From positions 248,001-312,000 of the forward strand of contig NZ_CP088952.1 in the NCBI RefSeq assembly GCF_021165955.1: a stretch of DNA of 64,000 bases, written 5' to 3'. The first letter of the stretch is position 1. Every line of letters begins with the position of its first letter. The position numbers and the translations under genes were made by a program. The notes beneath the pieces were generated by a model that was given only the letters and a program-made list of their open reading frames with translations, was not told the DNA's origin and ran no database searches. Of this stretch, positions 23,964 through 32,747 are shown piece by piece. Source of the DNA: Massilia endophytica (GTDB lineage: Bacteria; Pseudomonadota; Gammaproteobacteria; Burkholderiales; Burkholderiaceae_D).

Positions 23964-25559
23964 ATGAGCACGACGACTATCGATCACGCACACGATCACG
24001 GCCACGATCACGCGCACGACCATCCGCATGGCTGGCGCCGCTGGCTGTTCGCCACCAACCACAAGGACATCGGTACCCTGTACCTGTGGTTCTCGTTCAT
24101 CATGCTGCTCTCCGGCGGCGTGCTGGCGCTGATGATCCGCACCGAACTGTTCCACCCGGGCCTGCAGTACTTCCAGCCTGAGTTCTTCAACCAGCTGACC
24201 ACCATGCACGGCCTGGTGATGGTGTTCGGCGCCATCATGCCGGCCTTCGTGGGCTATGCGAACTGGATGATCCCGCTGCAGGTGGGCGCTTCCGACATGG
24301 CCTTCGCCCGCATGAACAACTTCTCGTTCTGGCTGCTGCCACCGGCAGCGCTGCTGCTGGCAGGTTCCTTCTTCGTGCCGGGCGGCGCCACCGCCGCCGG
24401 CTGGACCCTGTATGCGCCGCTGTCGACCCAGATGGGCCCGGGCATGGACATGGGCATCTTCGCGATGCACATCATGGGTGCATCGTCGATCATGGGTTCG
24501 ATCAACATCATCGTCACCATCCTGAACATGCGCGCTCCCGGCATGACCCTGATGAAGATGCCGATGTTCTGCTGGACCTGGCTGATCACCGCCTACCTGC
24601 TGATCGCCGTGATGCCGGTTCTGGCAGGCGCCATCACCATGACGCTGACCGACCGCCACTTCGGCACCTCCTTCTTCAACGCCGCCGGCGGCGGTGACCC
24701 GGTGATGTACCAGCACATCTTCTGGTTCTTCGGCCACCCCGAGGTGTACATCATGATTCTGCCGGCCTTCGGTATCGTGTCGCAGATCATCCCGGCCTTC
24801 GCCCGCAAGCCGCTGTTCGGCTACGCATCGATGGTGTATGCAACCGCTTCCATCGCGATCCTGTCCTTCATCGTCTGGGCGCACCACATGTTCACCACCG
24901 GCATGCCGGTGACCTCGCAGCTGTTCTTCATGTACGCGACCATGCTGATCGCCGTGCCGACCGGCGTGAAGGTGTTCAACTGGATCGCCACCATGTGGAA
25001 AGGCTCGATGACCTTCGAAACCCCGATGCTGTTCGCCGTGGGCTTCATCTTCGTGTTCACCATGGGTGGCTTCACCGGCCTGATTCTGGCCGTGACCCCG
25101 ATCGACATCCAGCTGCAGGATACCTACTACGTGGTGGCGCACTTCCACTACGTGCTGGTGGCAGGCTCGCTGTTCGCGCTGTTCGCAGGCTTCTACTACT
25201 GGGGCCCGAAGTGGACCGGCCACATGTACAACGAAACCATGGGCAAGCTGCACTTCTGGCTCTCGCTGATCACCTTCAACGTGACCTTCTTCCCGATGCA
25301 CTTCCTGGGCCTGGCCGGCATGCCGCGCCGCTACGCCGACTATCCGGCGCAGTTCACGGACTTCAACACCATCGCCTCCATCGGCGCCTTCGGTTTCGGC
25401 CTGTCCCAGGTGTTCTTCCTGTTCGCCGTGGTACTGCCGACCATCCGTGGCGGCAAGGCTGCTGGCGACAAGCCATGGGATGGCGCTGAAGGCCTGGAGT
25501 GGACCGTGCCGTCGCCGGCGCCGTTCCACACCTTCGAAGTTCCGCCGACCGTCAAGTAA
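23964..25559 (+). CDS. ctaD: Cytochrome c oxidase subunit I
   Basis: 531-aa haem-copper oxidase catalytic subunit with twelve transmembrane helices, holding haem a, haem a3 and CuB. Histidine ligands and proton-path motifs are visible: [30 protein letters not shown] and [15 protein letters not shown] histidine-rich start ([17 protein letters not shown]) precedes [21 protein letters not shown] 23964 follows AGGAG. The stop overlaps the next small gene (TAATG). Confidence 0.97.
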   Translation: MSTTTIDHAHDHGHDHAHDHPHGWRRWLFATNHKDIGTLYLWFSFIMLLSGGVLALMIRTELFHPGLQYFQPEFFNQLTTMHGLVMVFGAIMPAFVGYANWMIPLQVGASDMAFARMNNFSFWLLPPAALLLAGSFFVPGGATAAGWTLYAPLSTQMGPGMDMGIFAMHIMGASSIMGSINIIVTILNMRAPGMTLMKMPMFCWTWLITAYLLIAVMPVLAGAITMTLTDRHFGTSFFNAAGGGDPVMYQHIFWFFGHPEVYIMILPAFGIVSQIIPAFARKPLFGYASMVYATASIAILSFIVWAHHMFTTGMPVTSQLFFMYATMLIAVPTGVKVFNWIATMWKGSMTFETPMLFAVGFIFVFTMGGFTGLILAVTPIDIQLQDTYYVVAHFHYVLVAGSLFALFAGFYYWGPKWTGHMYNETMGKLHFWLSLITFNVTFFPMHFLGLAGMPRRYADYPAQFTDFNTIASIGAFGFGLSQVFFLFAVVLPTIRGGKAAGDKPWDGAEGLEWTVPSPAPFHTFEVPPTVK

Positions 25560-25666
25560 TGGCCGACGATAAGAAAAAGAGCAATCTGAAGCTGGCGCTG
25601 ACGCTGGCTTCGATTGCGATCGTGTTCTTCGTGTCCGTGTTCGTCAAGCGCACCTGGCTGAGCTGA
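25559..25666 (+). CDS. Cytochrome oxidase small assembly protein (35 aa)
   Basis: Tiny single-pass membrane protein: charged N-terminus [11 protein letters not shown], then a hydrophobic helix (LALTLASIAIVFFVSVFV) and KRTWLS. Its ATG overlaps the ctaD stop (TAATG) and its stop is 4 nt before ctaG. Small proteins at this place between ctaD and ctaG occur in Burkholderiales cox clusters and are annotated as small assembly proteins; the role is inferred from position. Confidence 0.85.
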   Translation: MADDKKKSNLKLALTLASIAIVFFVSVFVKRTWLS

Positions 25667-25670
25667 GAAA

Positions 25671-26219
25671 ATGAGTGAAGACCGTGGCTCCAATCTCCAG
25701 CTGCTGAAAAAGCTGCTGGTGATCGCCGTAGCGATGTTCGGCTTCGGCTACGCGCTGATCCCGGTCTACAAGCATATCTGCGAAGTGCTGGGCATTAACC
25801 AGCTGACGCAGAAGGACGACACGGCGCTGGCGCACAACACGCAGGTGGACAAGAGCCGCAGCGTGACCATTGAGCTGGACAGCAACGTGCAGGGCAGCCT
25901 GCGCTTCCGGCCCACGCAGAACAGCATCACCGTGCACCCGGGCGAAATGACGACCGTGGTGTACGAAGTAGTGAATTCGCAGCAGCGCGAGGTGGTGGCC
26001 CAGGCAGTGCCGAGCTACGCCCCGCAAAGCGCCACGCCGCACTTCAAGAAAGTGGAATGCTTCTGCTTCAAGCAGCAGACCATGAAGGCGGGCGAGGCAA
26101 GGCAGATGCCGGTGGTCTTCTATCTGGACCCGGCCCTGCCGAAGGAAGTGAAGACGATTACGCTGTCCTACACTTTCATCGAGATCGGCGGCCTGCATAA
26201 CAAGGTCGCGGCGAATTGA
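25671..26219 (+). CDS. ctaG: Cytochrome c oxidase assembly factor CtaG (Cox11)
   Basis: 182-aa membrane-anchored copper chaperone that delivers copper to CuB of subunit I. One N-terminal transmembrane helix (LLVIAVAMFGFGYALIPVY) is followed by a periplasmic immunoglobulin-like domain with the copper-binding CFCF motif (VECFCFKQQTM). Full length for the family. It sits in order within the cox operon, 4 nt after the small assembly gene. Confidence 0.95.
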   Translation: MSEDRGSNLQLLKKLLVIAVAMFGFGYALIPVYKHICEVLGINQLTQKDDTALAHNTQVDKSRSVTIELDSNVQGSLRFRPTQNSITVHPGEMTTVVYEVVNSQQREVVAQAVPSYAPQSATPHFKKVECFCFKQQTMKAGEARQMPVVFYLDPALPKEVKTITLSYTFIEIGGLHNKVAAN

Positions 26220-26229
26220 GGAGGGAAGG

Positions 26230-26436
26230 ATGAGCGGGAAAGAACCGCAGCGCGCTTCTTTCATGTATGCGATGAAGGCGGTGGTATGGTCGTTTTTCGG
26301 CCTGCGCCGCAAGAGCGATTTCGAGAAGGACCAGGTGAAACTGAATCCGGTCCATTTCATCGTCGCTGGCGTATTGGGCGCCGCAATATTTATCGGCTTG
26401 CTGATCACGGTCGTCAAGCTGGTGGTTTCACAGTAA
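26230..26436 (+). CDS. DUF2970 small membrane protein
   Basis: 68-aa protein with one C-terminal transmembrane helix (FIVAGVLGAAIFIGLLITVV) and the conserved VVWSFFGLRRKSDFEKD stretch of DUF2970. It has a strong GAGGAGGGAAGG ribosome site. It lies between ctaG and coxC, a position conserved in Betaproteobacteria. Function is unknown, presumably oxidase assembly or stability. Confidence 0.88.
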   Translation: MSGKEPQRASFMYAMKAVVWSFFGLRRKSDFEKDQVKLNPVHFIVAGVLGAAIFIGLLITVVKLVVSQ

Positions 26437-26476
26437 AAATTTAGCAGTCTACGGATACCGTTTTTAGGAGATGAAA

Positions 26477-27337
26477 ATGAGTTCGAACAACGCCGCGGCA
26501 CCGTACTATTTCGTGCCTGGTCCATCGCGCTGGCCTATGCTGGCTGGCATGTCGATGCTGGCGACCATGGCTGGCGCCTCCGGCTGGGTCAATGACGCAC
26601 CGTGGGGCATGGGCCTGTGCCTGGCCGGCATCGTGTGCATGCTGGCCGTGCTGTGGGGCTGGTTCGGCGACGCCATCGGCGAATCCGAAGGTGGCCTGTA
26701 CAGCAAGCGCATCGACCACTCCTTCCGCTGGTCGATGGGCTGGTTCATCTTCTCCGAAGTGATGTTCTTCGGCGCCTTCTTCGGCGCCCTGTTCTACGCC
26801 CGTTCGATCACCATGCCCTGGCTGGCCGACCTGGATCACAAGCTGATCTGGCCTGACTTCGCTGGCGTGTGGGGCAATGTGGGCCCGGCCGGCACGGTGG
26901 ACAGCTTCACCACCATGGGCCCGTTCCCGATCCCGACCATCAACACCGCGCTGCTGCTGACCTCCGGCCTCACGCTGACGATCGCCCACCACGCTCTGCG
27001 CGCGGGCCATCGCAGCAAGACCGTGCTGTGGCTCGCCGCCACCGTGCTGCTGGGCGCAGTCTTCATGGGCTTCCAGGCTTACGAATACATCCACGCCTAC
27101 CATGAACTGAACCTGAAGCTGAGCTCCGGCATCTACGGCTCCACCTTCTTCATGCTGACCGGCTTCCACGGCTTCCACGTGACCATGGGCGCGATCATGC
27201 TGGCGGTGGTGATGTTCCGTACCATGAAGGGTCACTTCACTCCTGAAAACCACTTCGCCTTCGAAGGCGCGGCCTGGTACTGGCACTTCGTCGACGTCGT
27301 CTGGCTCGGCCTGTACGTCGTCGTGTACTGGATGTAA
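26477..27337 (+). CDS. coxC: Cytochrome c oxidase subunit III
   Basis: 286-aa integral-membrane subunit with seven helices. FIFSEVMFFGAFFGAL, ALLLTSGLTLTIAHHAL, GFHGFHVTMGAIML and AWYWHFVDVVWLGLY are family signatures. ATG 26477 lies 6 nt after AGGAG; the earlier ATG at 26471 touches the AGGAG and is less likely. It ends the structural operon, followed by a strong terminator. Confidence 0.96.
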   Translation: MSSNNAAAPYYFVPGPSRWPMLAGMSMLATMAGASGWVNDAPWGMGLCLAGIVCMLAVLWGWFGDAIGESEGGLYSKRIDHSFRWSMGWFIFSEVMFFGAFFGALFYARSITMPWLADLDHKLIWPDFAGVWGNVGPAGTVDSFTTMGPFPIPTINTALLLTSGLTLTIAHHALRAGHRSKTVLWLAATVLLGAVFMGFQAYEYIHAYHELNLKLSSGIYGSTFFMLTGFHGFHVTMGAIMLAVVMFRTMKGHFTPENHFAFEGAAWYWHFVDVVWLGLYVVVYWM

Positions 27338-27355
27338 GGGCTGCAAGGCCCAATA

Positions 27356-27383
27356 AAAAAGCCGCAGCATGCTGCGGCTTTTT
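27356..27383. terminator. Bidirectional terminator after coxC
   Basis: Perfect stem AAAAAGCCGCAG / CTGCGGCTTTTT with a CATG loop. It ends the coxC transcript and, read on the other strand, the convergent DUF2909 gene. Confidence 0.92.
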
Positions 27384-27401
27384 GCTTTCAGGGCGATGCG
27401 C

Positions 27402-27605
27402 TCAGCGGATGCCGGTCGGCTGGATATAACCGAGCTTGTAGGCGCCCAGGATCAGCAGGAAGAGCGTAATGGACAGTGCAACGCGCAGCGCCAGCGCATG
27501 CACGGTACGGTTGCTGCGCCCCTTGTCGCGCATCAGGAAGAACAGTGCGGCACCAAGGCTGCCGATGATCAGGACGAAGGCAATGACGACGAGCGCGATT
27601 TTCAT
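27402..27605 (-). CDS. Twin-transmembrane DUF2909 protein
   Basis: 67-aa protein with two hydrophobic helices (LVVIAFVLIIGSLGAALFFL and ALSITLFLLILGAYKLGYI) joined by a short basic loop, as in DUF2909. It lies between coxC and the SURF1 gene on the opposite strand, a common position in this lineage. No function is assigned. Confidence 0.85.
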   Translation of the reverse strand: MKIALVVIAFVLIIGSLGAALFFLMRDKGRSNRTVHALALRVALSITLFLLILGAYKLGYIQPTGIR

Positions 27606-27640
27606 TTTTGCAGAATGTTTGAGTTGAAGGCTGTATTGTA

Positions 27641-28381
27641 ATGCGACTCCGATTCCGCTTTAAACTGATTCCCTTTATCGCCACCGTGCTGCTGGTGGCG
27701 CTCGGCGTATCGCTGGGGCAGTGGCAGGACCGCCGCGCCGCCGAAAAACTGGCGCTGGAAGCGAAACTGAAGGCAGGCGCCGAAGCACCGCCGCTGGAGA
27801 TCGGCGCAGCGCCTGTGAAGGCAGGCGACATCGAATACCGCCGCGTGAAGCTCACCGGCCAGTTCCTCGGCGCCTGGCCACTCTATCTGGACAACCGGCC
27901 CTACCAGGGCCGCGCGGGCTTCTACCTGCTCATGCCTTTCCGCATCGAAGGCACAGGCATGCACGTGCTGGTGGCGCGCGGCTGGGTGCCGCGCAACACG
28001 GCGGACCGCAACCGCCTGCCCGAAACCCCTGTGCCTTCTGGCACAATCACGATCGAGGGGCTGGCGCGCCTGAACGCGGGCCACGTAATGGAGCTGGGCG
28101 AAGCGCCGCCGCTGGGCGCCCAGCTGATCGTGCAGAATGTGACGCCCGCGCAGGTGGCGGAAGCGACGAAATTCCGCTTCCAGCCCTTCGTTCTGGAGCA
28201 AACGTCGACGGACGGCTCCGAAGGCAGCGGCCCGTCCGCGCTGGTGCGCGACTGGCCCGCGCCCGCGCTGGGCGTCGACAAACATCGCGGCTACGCCTTC
28301 CAGTGGTATGCACTGGCGGCGATGGCCCTCATCTTCTTCATCGTGACTGGATTCAGAAGTGGAAGCAAACCAAGCAGATAA
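27641..28381 (+). CDS. SURF1-family cytochrome oxidase assembly protein
   Basis: 246-aa protein with an N-terminal and a C-terminal transmembrane helix framing a periplasmic domain, the SURF1 layout. Motifs: LGVSLGQWQDRRAAEK, YLDNRPYQGRAGFYLLMPF, VARGWVPRN and HRGYAFQWYALAAMALIFF. It aids haem a insertion into subunit I. It overlaps the next gene by 23 nt, so the genes are co-translated. Confidence 0.93.
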   Translation: MRLRFRFKLIPFIATVLLVALGVSLGQWQDRRAAEKLALEAKLKAGAEAPPLEIGAAPVKAGDIEYRRVKLTGQFLGAWPLYLDNRPYQGRAGFYLLMPFRIEGTGMHVLVARGWVPRNTADRNRLPETPVPSGTITIEGLARLNAGHVMELGEAPPLGAQLIVQNVTPAQVAEATKFRFQPFVLEQTSTDGSEGSGPSALVRDWPAPALGVDKHRGYAFQWYALAAMALIFFIVTGFRSGSKPSR

Positions 28382-28958
28382 GCAGAAAAAGAGCGGCCGC
28401 TGGAAGCTGTTCGCCGTGCTGGCCGTGTGCGCCGCGCCGATGATCGCCTCGTATTTCACCTACTACGTGGTCAAGCCGCAGAGCCGCAACAACTACGGCG
28501 CGCTGATCGATCCACGCGAGCATCCCATTCCGGCCATGGCCAGCACCACGCTGGACGGCAAGCCCGCAACGCTCGACGCCTACAAGGGCAAGTGGATCAT
28601 GCTCAAGGTGGGCGGCTCCGACTGCCAGCAGGCCTGCCAGGACCAGCTCTTCATGATGCGCCAGCTGCGCACCATGCAGGGCAAGGAAATGGACCGCATC
28701 GAGCGCGTGTGGCTCATCACGGACAACGAGCCGCTGGAAACCATGCTGCTGCGCGTGAACGACGGCACCCGCATGCTGCGCGCTCCGGCGGACGCGGTGG
28801 CGAAATGGCTGCCGGTGGAGCAGGGCGGCAAGCAGGAAGAGCACATCTACCTGATCGACCCCCTGGGCAACCTGATGATGCGCTTCCCCGCCAAGCCCGA
28901 CCCGGCCAAGGTGAAGAAGGACATCGGCAAGCTGCTCAAGGCATCGGCCATCGGATAA
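28359..28958 (+). CDS. Sco-like membrane-anchored thioredoxin-fold protein
   Basis: 199-aa protein with an N-terminal transmembrane helix (LFAVLAVCAAPMIASYFTYY) and a periplasmic thioredoxin-like domain. A CxxxC pair (GGSDCQQACQDQL) and a histidine in EEHIYLIDPLGNLMM match the copper-ligand pattern of Sco proteins, though overall similarity is low. It begins with GTG inside the 3' end of the SURF1 gene. It is a candidate accessory copper or thiol-redox factor; a true sco gene is at 32.1 kb. Confidence 0.75.
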   Translation: MEANQADKQKKSGRWKLFAVLAVCAAPMIASYFTYYVVKPQSRNNYGALIDPREHPIPAMASTTLDGKPATLDAYKGKWIMLKVGGSDCQQACQDQLFMMRQLRTMQGKEMDRIERVWLITDNEPLETMLLRVNDGTRMLRAPADAVAKWLPVEQGGKQEEHIYLIDPLGNLMMRFPAKPDPAKVKKDIGKLLKASAIG

Positions 28959-28968
28959 GGCGCCCTAC

Positions 28969-30069
28969 ATGCACATGACACTGCTGCAAATGGCGGTAAC
29001 GGCGCTGCTGATTGCCGTGCTGCCGCTGTCCATGGTCTGGATCTCGAAGGACGTCAACAAGTACCGCAAGCTGGTATGGGTGAGCGTCTTCCTCACTTTC
29101 GACCTGATCGTGTTCGGCGCCTTCACGCGCCTGACCGATTCGGGCCTCGGCTGCCCTGACTGGCCCGGCTGCTACGGCGAAGCCAACCCCTTCATCGCGC
29201 ACGACGAAATCAAGGCGGCGGAAGCGCTGATGCCGACGGGACCCGTGACGGTCTTCAAGGCCTGGGTCGAAATGATCCACCGCTACCTGGCGATGGGCAT
29301 CGGCATCCTGATCGTGGCGATGATGGTGGTGGCATGGCGCCAGTGGCGCAAGGCGCGCGCGGCAGGCTACGAGCCGGGCTACCCCACACTGCTCTTCTTC
29401 TTCGTCTGCCTGCAAGGGGCTTTCGGCGCCTGGACGGTCACGCTCAAACTGCAGCCCGTCATCGTCACCACCCACCTCCTGCTGGGCATGGGCCTTCTTT
29501 CCCTGCTCGTCTGGTTCGGCTGCCGCCAGGACAGTATCCGCACCCTCGGGCTGCCGCCTGCGCGGGAACCCGCTGCCCGCCACATGCGTACCCTTGCGGT
29601 GACCTCCGGCGTCGTGCTGGCTGTGCAGATCGCCCTCGGCGGGTGGGTAAGCACTAACTATGCAACCCTGGCCTGCACGGAATTCCCGCTCTGCCAGGGC
29701 CAAATGGTGCCGGAAATGGACTTCGAGCATGGCTTCCACCTGTGGCGCGAGCTCGGGAAAACCGCCGCTGGCCATTACCTCCCATTCTCCGCGCTGACCG
29801 CCATCCACTGGGTGCACCGCAATTTCGCCTTCCTGGTGGTGCTGGTGCTGGGCTATACGGCGTGGCGCGCCTGGCGCATCGAAGGTCTGACGCGGCCTGC
29901 CCAGGGTATTGCCGCAGTACTGGCTGTACAGGCCCTCACCGGCGTGGCCACGATTTACCTGAACTATCCGCTCACCATCGCGGTGCTGCATAACGCCGGG
30001 GCGGCCCTCCTTGTGCTCTTGCTGACCATGTTAAACTATCGGGCTAAGCACGCAGACCACAAGCAATGA
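28969..30069 (+). CDS. ctaA: Haem A synthase (COX15/CtaA family)
   Basis: 366-aa eight-helix membrane enzyme that oxidises the C8 methyl of haem O to a formyl group, giving haem A. Conserved text and histidines: [61 protein letters not shown] and [14 protein letters not shown]. It is upstream of ctaB and overlaps it by 4 nt (ATGA). Confidence 0.95.
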   Translation: MHMTLLQMAVTALLIAVLPLSMVWISKDVNKYRKLVWVSVFLTFDLIVFGAFTRLTDSGLGCPDWPGCYGEANPFIAHDEIKAAEALMPTGPVTVFKAWVEMIHRYLAMGIGILIVAMMVVAWRQWRKARAAGYEPGYPTLLFFFVCLQGAFGAWTVTLKLQPVIVTTHLLLGMGLLSLLVWFGCRQDSIRTLGLPPAREPAARHMRTLAVTSGVVLAVQIALGGWVSTNYATLACTEFPLCQGQMVPEMDFEHGFHLWRELGKTAAGHYLPFSALTAIHWVHRNFAFLVVLVLGYTAWRAWRIEGLTRPAQGIAAVLAVQALTGVATIYLNYPLTIAVLHNAGAALLVLLLTMLNYRAKHADHKQ

Positions 30070-30959
30070 GCACCCAGACCGCAAGCCACAAGCCGAGCCA
30101 CCGCATCGCCCAGTACTGGGCGCTGACCAAACCGCGCGTTACGCAACTCGCGGTGTTCTGCGCGGTCATCGGCATGTTCCTCGCAACGGATGGCCTGCCG
30201 GACTGGCGCATCGTGATTGCGGCCACCATCGGCATCTGGCTCCTCGCGGGCGCCGCCTTCGCCGTCAACTGCCTCGCCGAGCGCGAGATCGATGCCCGCA
30301 TGGCCCGCACCGCGCGCCGCCCCATGGCGCTGGGCGAAATCTCGGTCAAGGAGACCTTCATCTTCTCCGCCATCATTGGCGGGGCAGGGATGTGGATTCT
30401 TTACTCGCTGGTCAATCCCCTCACGATGTGGCTGACCTTCGTCACCTTCGTCGGCTACGCGGTCATCTACACGATGATCCTGAAACCGGCCACGCCGCAG
30501 AATATCGTGATCGGCGGCCTTTCCGGCGCCATGCCGCCCGCCCTGGGCTGGGCCGCAGTCGCCAACGACGTGCCGATGCAGGCGTGGCTGCTGGTGCTGA
30601 TCATCTTCGTCTGGACCCCGCCGCACTTCTGGGCCCTGGCCATGTACCGCCGCGACGACTACGCGAAATCCGGCCTGCCCATGCTGCCTGTCACCCACGG
30701 CATGCACTTCACCCAGTTCCACGTGTTCCTTTACTCGATCGCGCTGGCGGCGACCACGCTGCTGCCTTTCGCCGTGAAGATGAGCGGCCTGATCTACCTG
30801 TCCAGCGCCGTGGTGCTGAACATCATCTTCCTTTGGTACGCGTGGCGCATGTACCGCCACTACACCGACATCATCGCCCGCAAGGCCTTTGCCTACTCGA
30901 TCGTCTACCTCTCGCTGCTGTTCGCGGCACTGCTGGTCGACCACTACATCAAGCTCTGA
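30066..30959 (+). CDS. ctaB: Protohaem IX farnesyltransferase (haem O synthase)
   Basis: 297-aa UbiA-superfamily membrane enzyme that farnesylates haem B to haem O. The aspartate-rich motif is [19 protein letters not shown], and the [20 protein letters not shown] motif is seen as [21 protein letters not shown]. Last gene of the ctaA-ctaB pair. The tnpB insertion begins within about 12 nt of its stop codon, separating it from sco. Confidence 0.96.
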   Translation: MSTQTASHKPSHRIAQYWALTKPRVTQLAVFCAVIGMFLATDGLPDWRIVIAATIGIWLLAGAAFAVNCLAEREIDARMARTARRPMALGEISVKETFIFSAIIGGAGMWILYSLVNPLTMWLTFVTFVGYAVIYTMILKPATPQNIVIGGLSGAMPPALGWAAVANDVPMQAWLLVLIIFVWTPPHFWALAMYRRDDYAKSGLPMLPVTHGMHFTQFHVFLYSIALAATTLLPFAVKMSGLIYLSSAVVLNIIFLWYAWRMYRHYTDIIARKAFAYSIVYLSLLFAALLVDHYIKL

Positions 30960-30977
30960 CTTGACGTCCTCTCCGCC

Positions 30978-32024
30978 CTAAAGGACAGAGATTCCTGCTT
31001 CCAGCGTCGCACGTCCGCGACGGAGAATGTTTATCGCAGCATTGACATCACGATCATGTACCGTTTCACAATCACTGCAAGTCCATTCTCTTATTCCAAG
31101 GCCTGCGATACCTTTCGGCCGCGAATCGGGCAGTGCGCCACAAGTCGAGCAGGTCTGGGTGGTAAAGCGTTCGCTCACTTCCACGTACCGCACGCCATGC
31201 CTGATGGCCTTGTACGCCAGCATCTTGCGGAAGGTCGACCAGCCAGCGTCAAGTACGGATTTGGCCAGGCCGGTCTGGGCCAATCCACCAGCATTGATAC
31301 TACCGACAGCAATATGATCGAAAGCGCGCACCAGCTCCACAGAGCGCTTGTTCAGGAAGTCCAGCCTTTGCCGTGCCGTACGCGCATGGATCGCCTTGAC
31401 CCGGCGCCGCTTGTGCGCCCGCTGCGCCACCGCCAGCGCGGCTTCCGCCTTGCGGTAAAAGCCAGGCGCGTCGATACGTTCCTTGTTCGACAGCACGGCA
31501 AAGTCTTTCAGCCCCAAGTCGATGCCGACACCTTGGCCAAGCGGGCGTATGGGTGGCTCGGCAACTTCGATCACAATATTCAAAAACCAGTTGCCACGCC
31601 GGTCTTGGGCGAAGCAGGAGCCATCCCTGATCTTCCCTTCGGGCAGAGGACGCGAATAAAATACGCGGAAGGTATTGCCAGCAAAGCGGAATGCATTGCC
31701 TTCCCGATGCAGGTCGCGCCCCTTCATCGGGACCCAACCGAGCGACTTGCGGCTGCGGTAACGCAGGTAGGGCCGGCGGTGTTGCGCGCGGGATTTGGCA
31801 AATTGTTCGCACACAGCATTGATGACACCCGAATGCAGACCCAGTTCCTTGCTGCTGCCCGTAGTCAGGTTGTTCAAGTCGAAGCCGGTCAGCCACGGGC
31901 GGCCGAAACGCAAGGCATCCTTCTGCCGGTCATTGCAGTAGTTCCAGACAAAGCTCACCGTGCGGGCCTGTTGGTTCAGCAGTCCGGTCAGCGACTTCAC
32001 ACGGTAACGATAGACGAGCACCAT
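30978..32024 (-). CDS. tnpB: TnpB-family RNA-guided nuclease, RuvC-II glutamate displaced
   Basis: 348-aa OrfB/TnpB protein. RuvC-I aspartate D169 is in GVGIDLGLKDFAVLS. The zinc finger is C292-x2-C295 and C316-x2-C319. The RuvC-III aspartate D326 is in HDRDVNAAINI. At the usual RuvC-II position (consensus IEDLN) this protein has AVGSINAGG, so the catalytic Glu is replaced by Gly241. A nearby glutamate, E285 in VSERFTTQTC, could take its place as in TnpB clades with rearranged sites. The reading frame is intact. The start codon overlaps a LexA-like box. Confidence 0.93.
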   Translation of the reverse strand: MVLVYRYRVKSLTGLLNQQARTVSFVWNYCNDRQKDALRFGRPWLTGFDLNNLTTGSSKELGLHSGVINAVCEQFAKSRAQHRRPYLRYRSRKSLGWVPMKGRDLHREGNAFRFAGNTFRVFYSRPLPEGKIRDGSCFAQDRRGNWFLNIVIEVAEPPIRPLGQGVGIDLGLKDFAVLSNKERIDAPGFYRKAEAALAVAQRAHKRRRVKAIHARTARQRLDFLNKRSVELVRAFDHIAVGSINAGGLAQTGLAKSVLDAGWSTFRKMLAYKAIRHGVRYVEVSERFTTQTCSTCGALPDSRPKGIAGLGIREWTCSDCETVHDRDVNAAINILRRGRATLEAGISVL

Positions 32025-32043
32025 ACTGTAATTTTATACAGTA
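32024..32043 (-). promoter_or_regulatory. Near-consensus LexA (SOS) box at the tnpB start
   Basis: The + strand reads TACTGTAATTTTATACAGTA, a CTGT-N8-ACAG palindrome matching the E. coli-type LexA consensus except in the central positions. It overlaps the first base of the tnpB ATG and lies where LexA would block expression from an immediately upstream promoter. Confidence 0.6.
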
Positions 32044-32131
32044 TTCTATTAAACTCAAGGGGAACAACTGCTTCGCAGTCGACTCCTTTCACTCCCCGCC
32101 CTGAAGGGCGCGGTATCCCGGAGCAAATCTG

Positions 32132-32707
32132 ATGAAAAAACTGTTCGCTGCGCTGTGCATGCTGCTGGCCATCGCCGGCTGTTCGGAGAAGAAAGAGGCC
32201 TTCACCAATATCGACCTGACCGGCGCCACCTACGCCCAGGGCTTCAAGCTGAACGACCATACCGGCAAGCCGGTCACCCTGGAGAACTACAAGGGCAAGG
32301 TCGTGGTGATGTTCTTCGGCTTCACCCAGTGCCCGGACGTGTGCCCCACCACCATGGCCGAAATGGCGGGCGTGATGAAGGAGCTGGGCCCGCAGGCGGA
32401 CCAGGTGCAGGTGCTCTTCGCCACCCTCGACCCGGAGCGCGACACGAAGGAGCTGCTGGCCCAGTACGTGCCCAACTTCGACCCGCGCTTCGTTGGCCTG
32501 TACGGTACGCCGGAGCAAACGAAGCAGACCGCCGCCGACTTCAAGGTCTTCTACCAGAAGGTGCCGGGCAAAACGCCCGAAACCTACACCATCGACCACA
32601 CGGCAGGCAGCTATGTATTCGACAAGAGCGGCAAGGTGCGCCTCTTCCTGCGCCATGGACAAGGCCCGGCCCCGATCGTCCACGACCTGAAACTGCTGCT
32701 TTCCTGA
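32132..32707 (+). CDS. Sco/SenC-family copper chaperone lipoprotein
   Basis: 191-aa lipoprotein (lipobox LAIAGCSEKK) with a thioredoxin fold. The copper-binding CPDVC motif (GFTQCPDVCPTTMAEM) and the distal His in TYTIDHTAGSYVFDK are intact. It matures the CuA centre of subunit II. Normally it would continue the ctaA-ctaB operon; here the 1.1-kb tnpB unit on the other strand lies between. Its GGAG site is 7 nt from the end of the tnpB-element hairpin. Confidence 0.94.
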   Translation: MKKLFAALCMLLAIAGCSEKKEAFTNIDLTGATYAQGFKLNDHTGKPVTLENYKGKVVVMFFGFTQCPDVCPTTMAEMAGVMKELGPQADQVQVLFATLDPERDTKELLAQYVPNFDPRFVGLYGTPEQTKQTAADFKVFYQKVPGKTPETYTIDHTAGSYVFDKSGKVRLFLRHGQGPAPIVHDLKLLLS

Positions 32708-32747
32708 TAAGCTTCGCTCCATGAGGTTCAACTGACAGGAACTCTGC

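Larger units (their letters stand above)
30971..32113 (-). mobile_element. Stand-alone tnpB element (IS200/IS605 group) between ctaB and sco
   Basis: A 1.1-kb unit with tnpB but no tnpA in cis. Each end carries a similar short hairpin in the same orientation on the tnpB strand: CCCTTCAGGGCGG (upstream, 32094-32113) and TCCTTTAGGGCGG (downstream, 30971-30990). The latter overlaps the tnpB stop codon, where an omega (re)RNA would end. Exact ends and target site are not resolved. Confidence 0.75.

Noticed and set aside
23868..25529. A 553-residue frame antisense to ctaD
   Set aside because: Low-complexity His/Gln/Glu-rich text that mirrors the ctaD codon bias.
30960..32131. A TnpA partner for the TnpB element
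   Set aside because: No HUH/Y1 gene is present here; the only Y1 protein in the window is the RAYT at 19.3-20.1 kb, with different flanking repeats.
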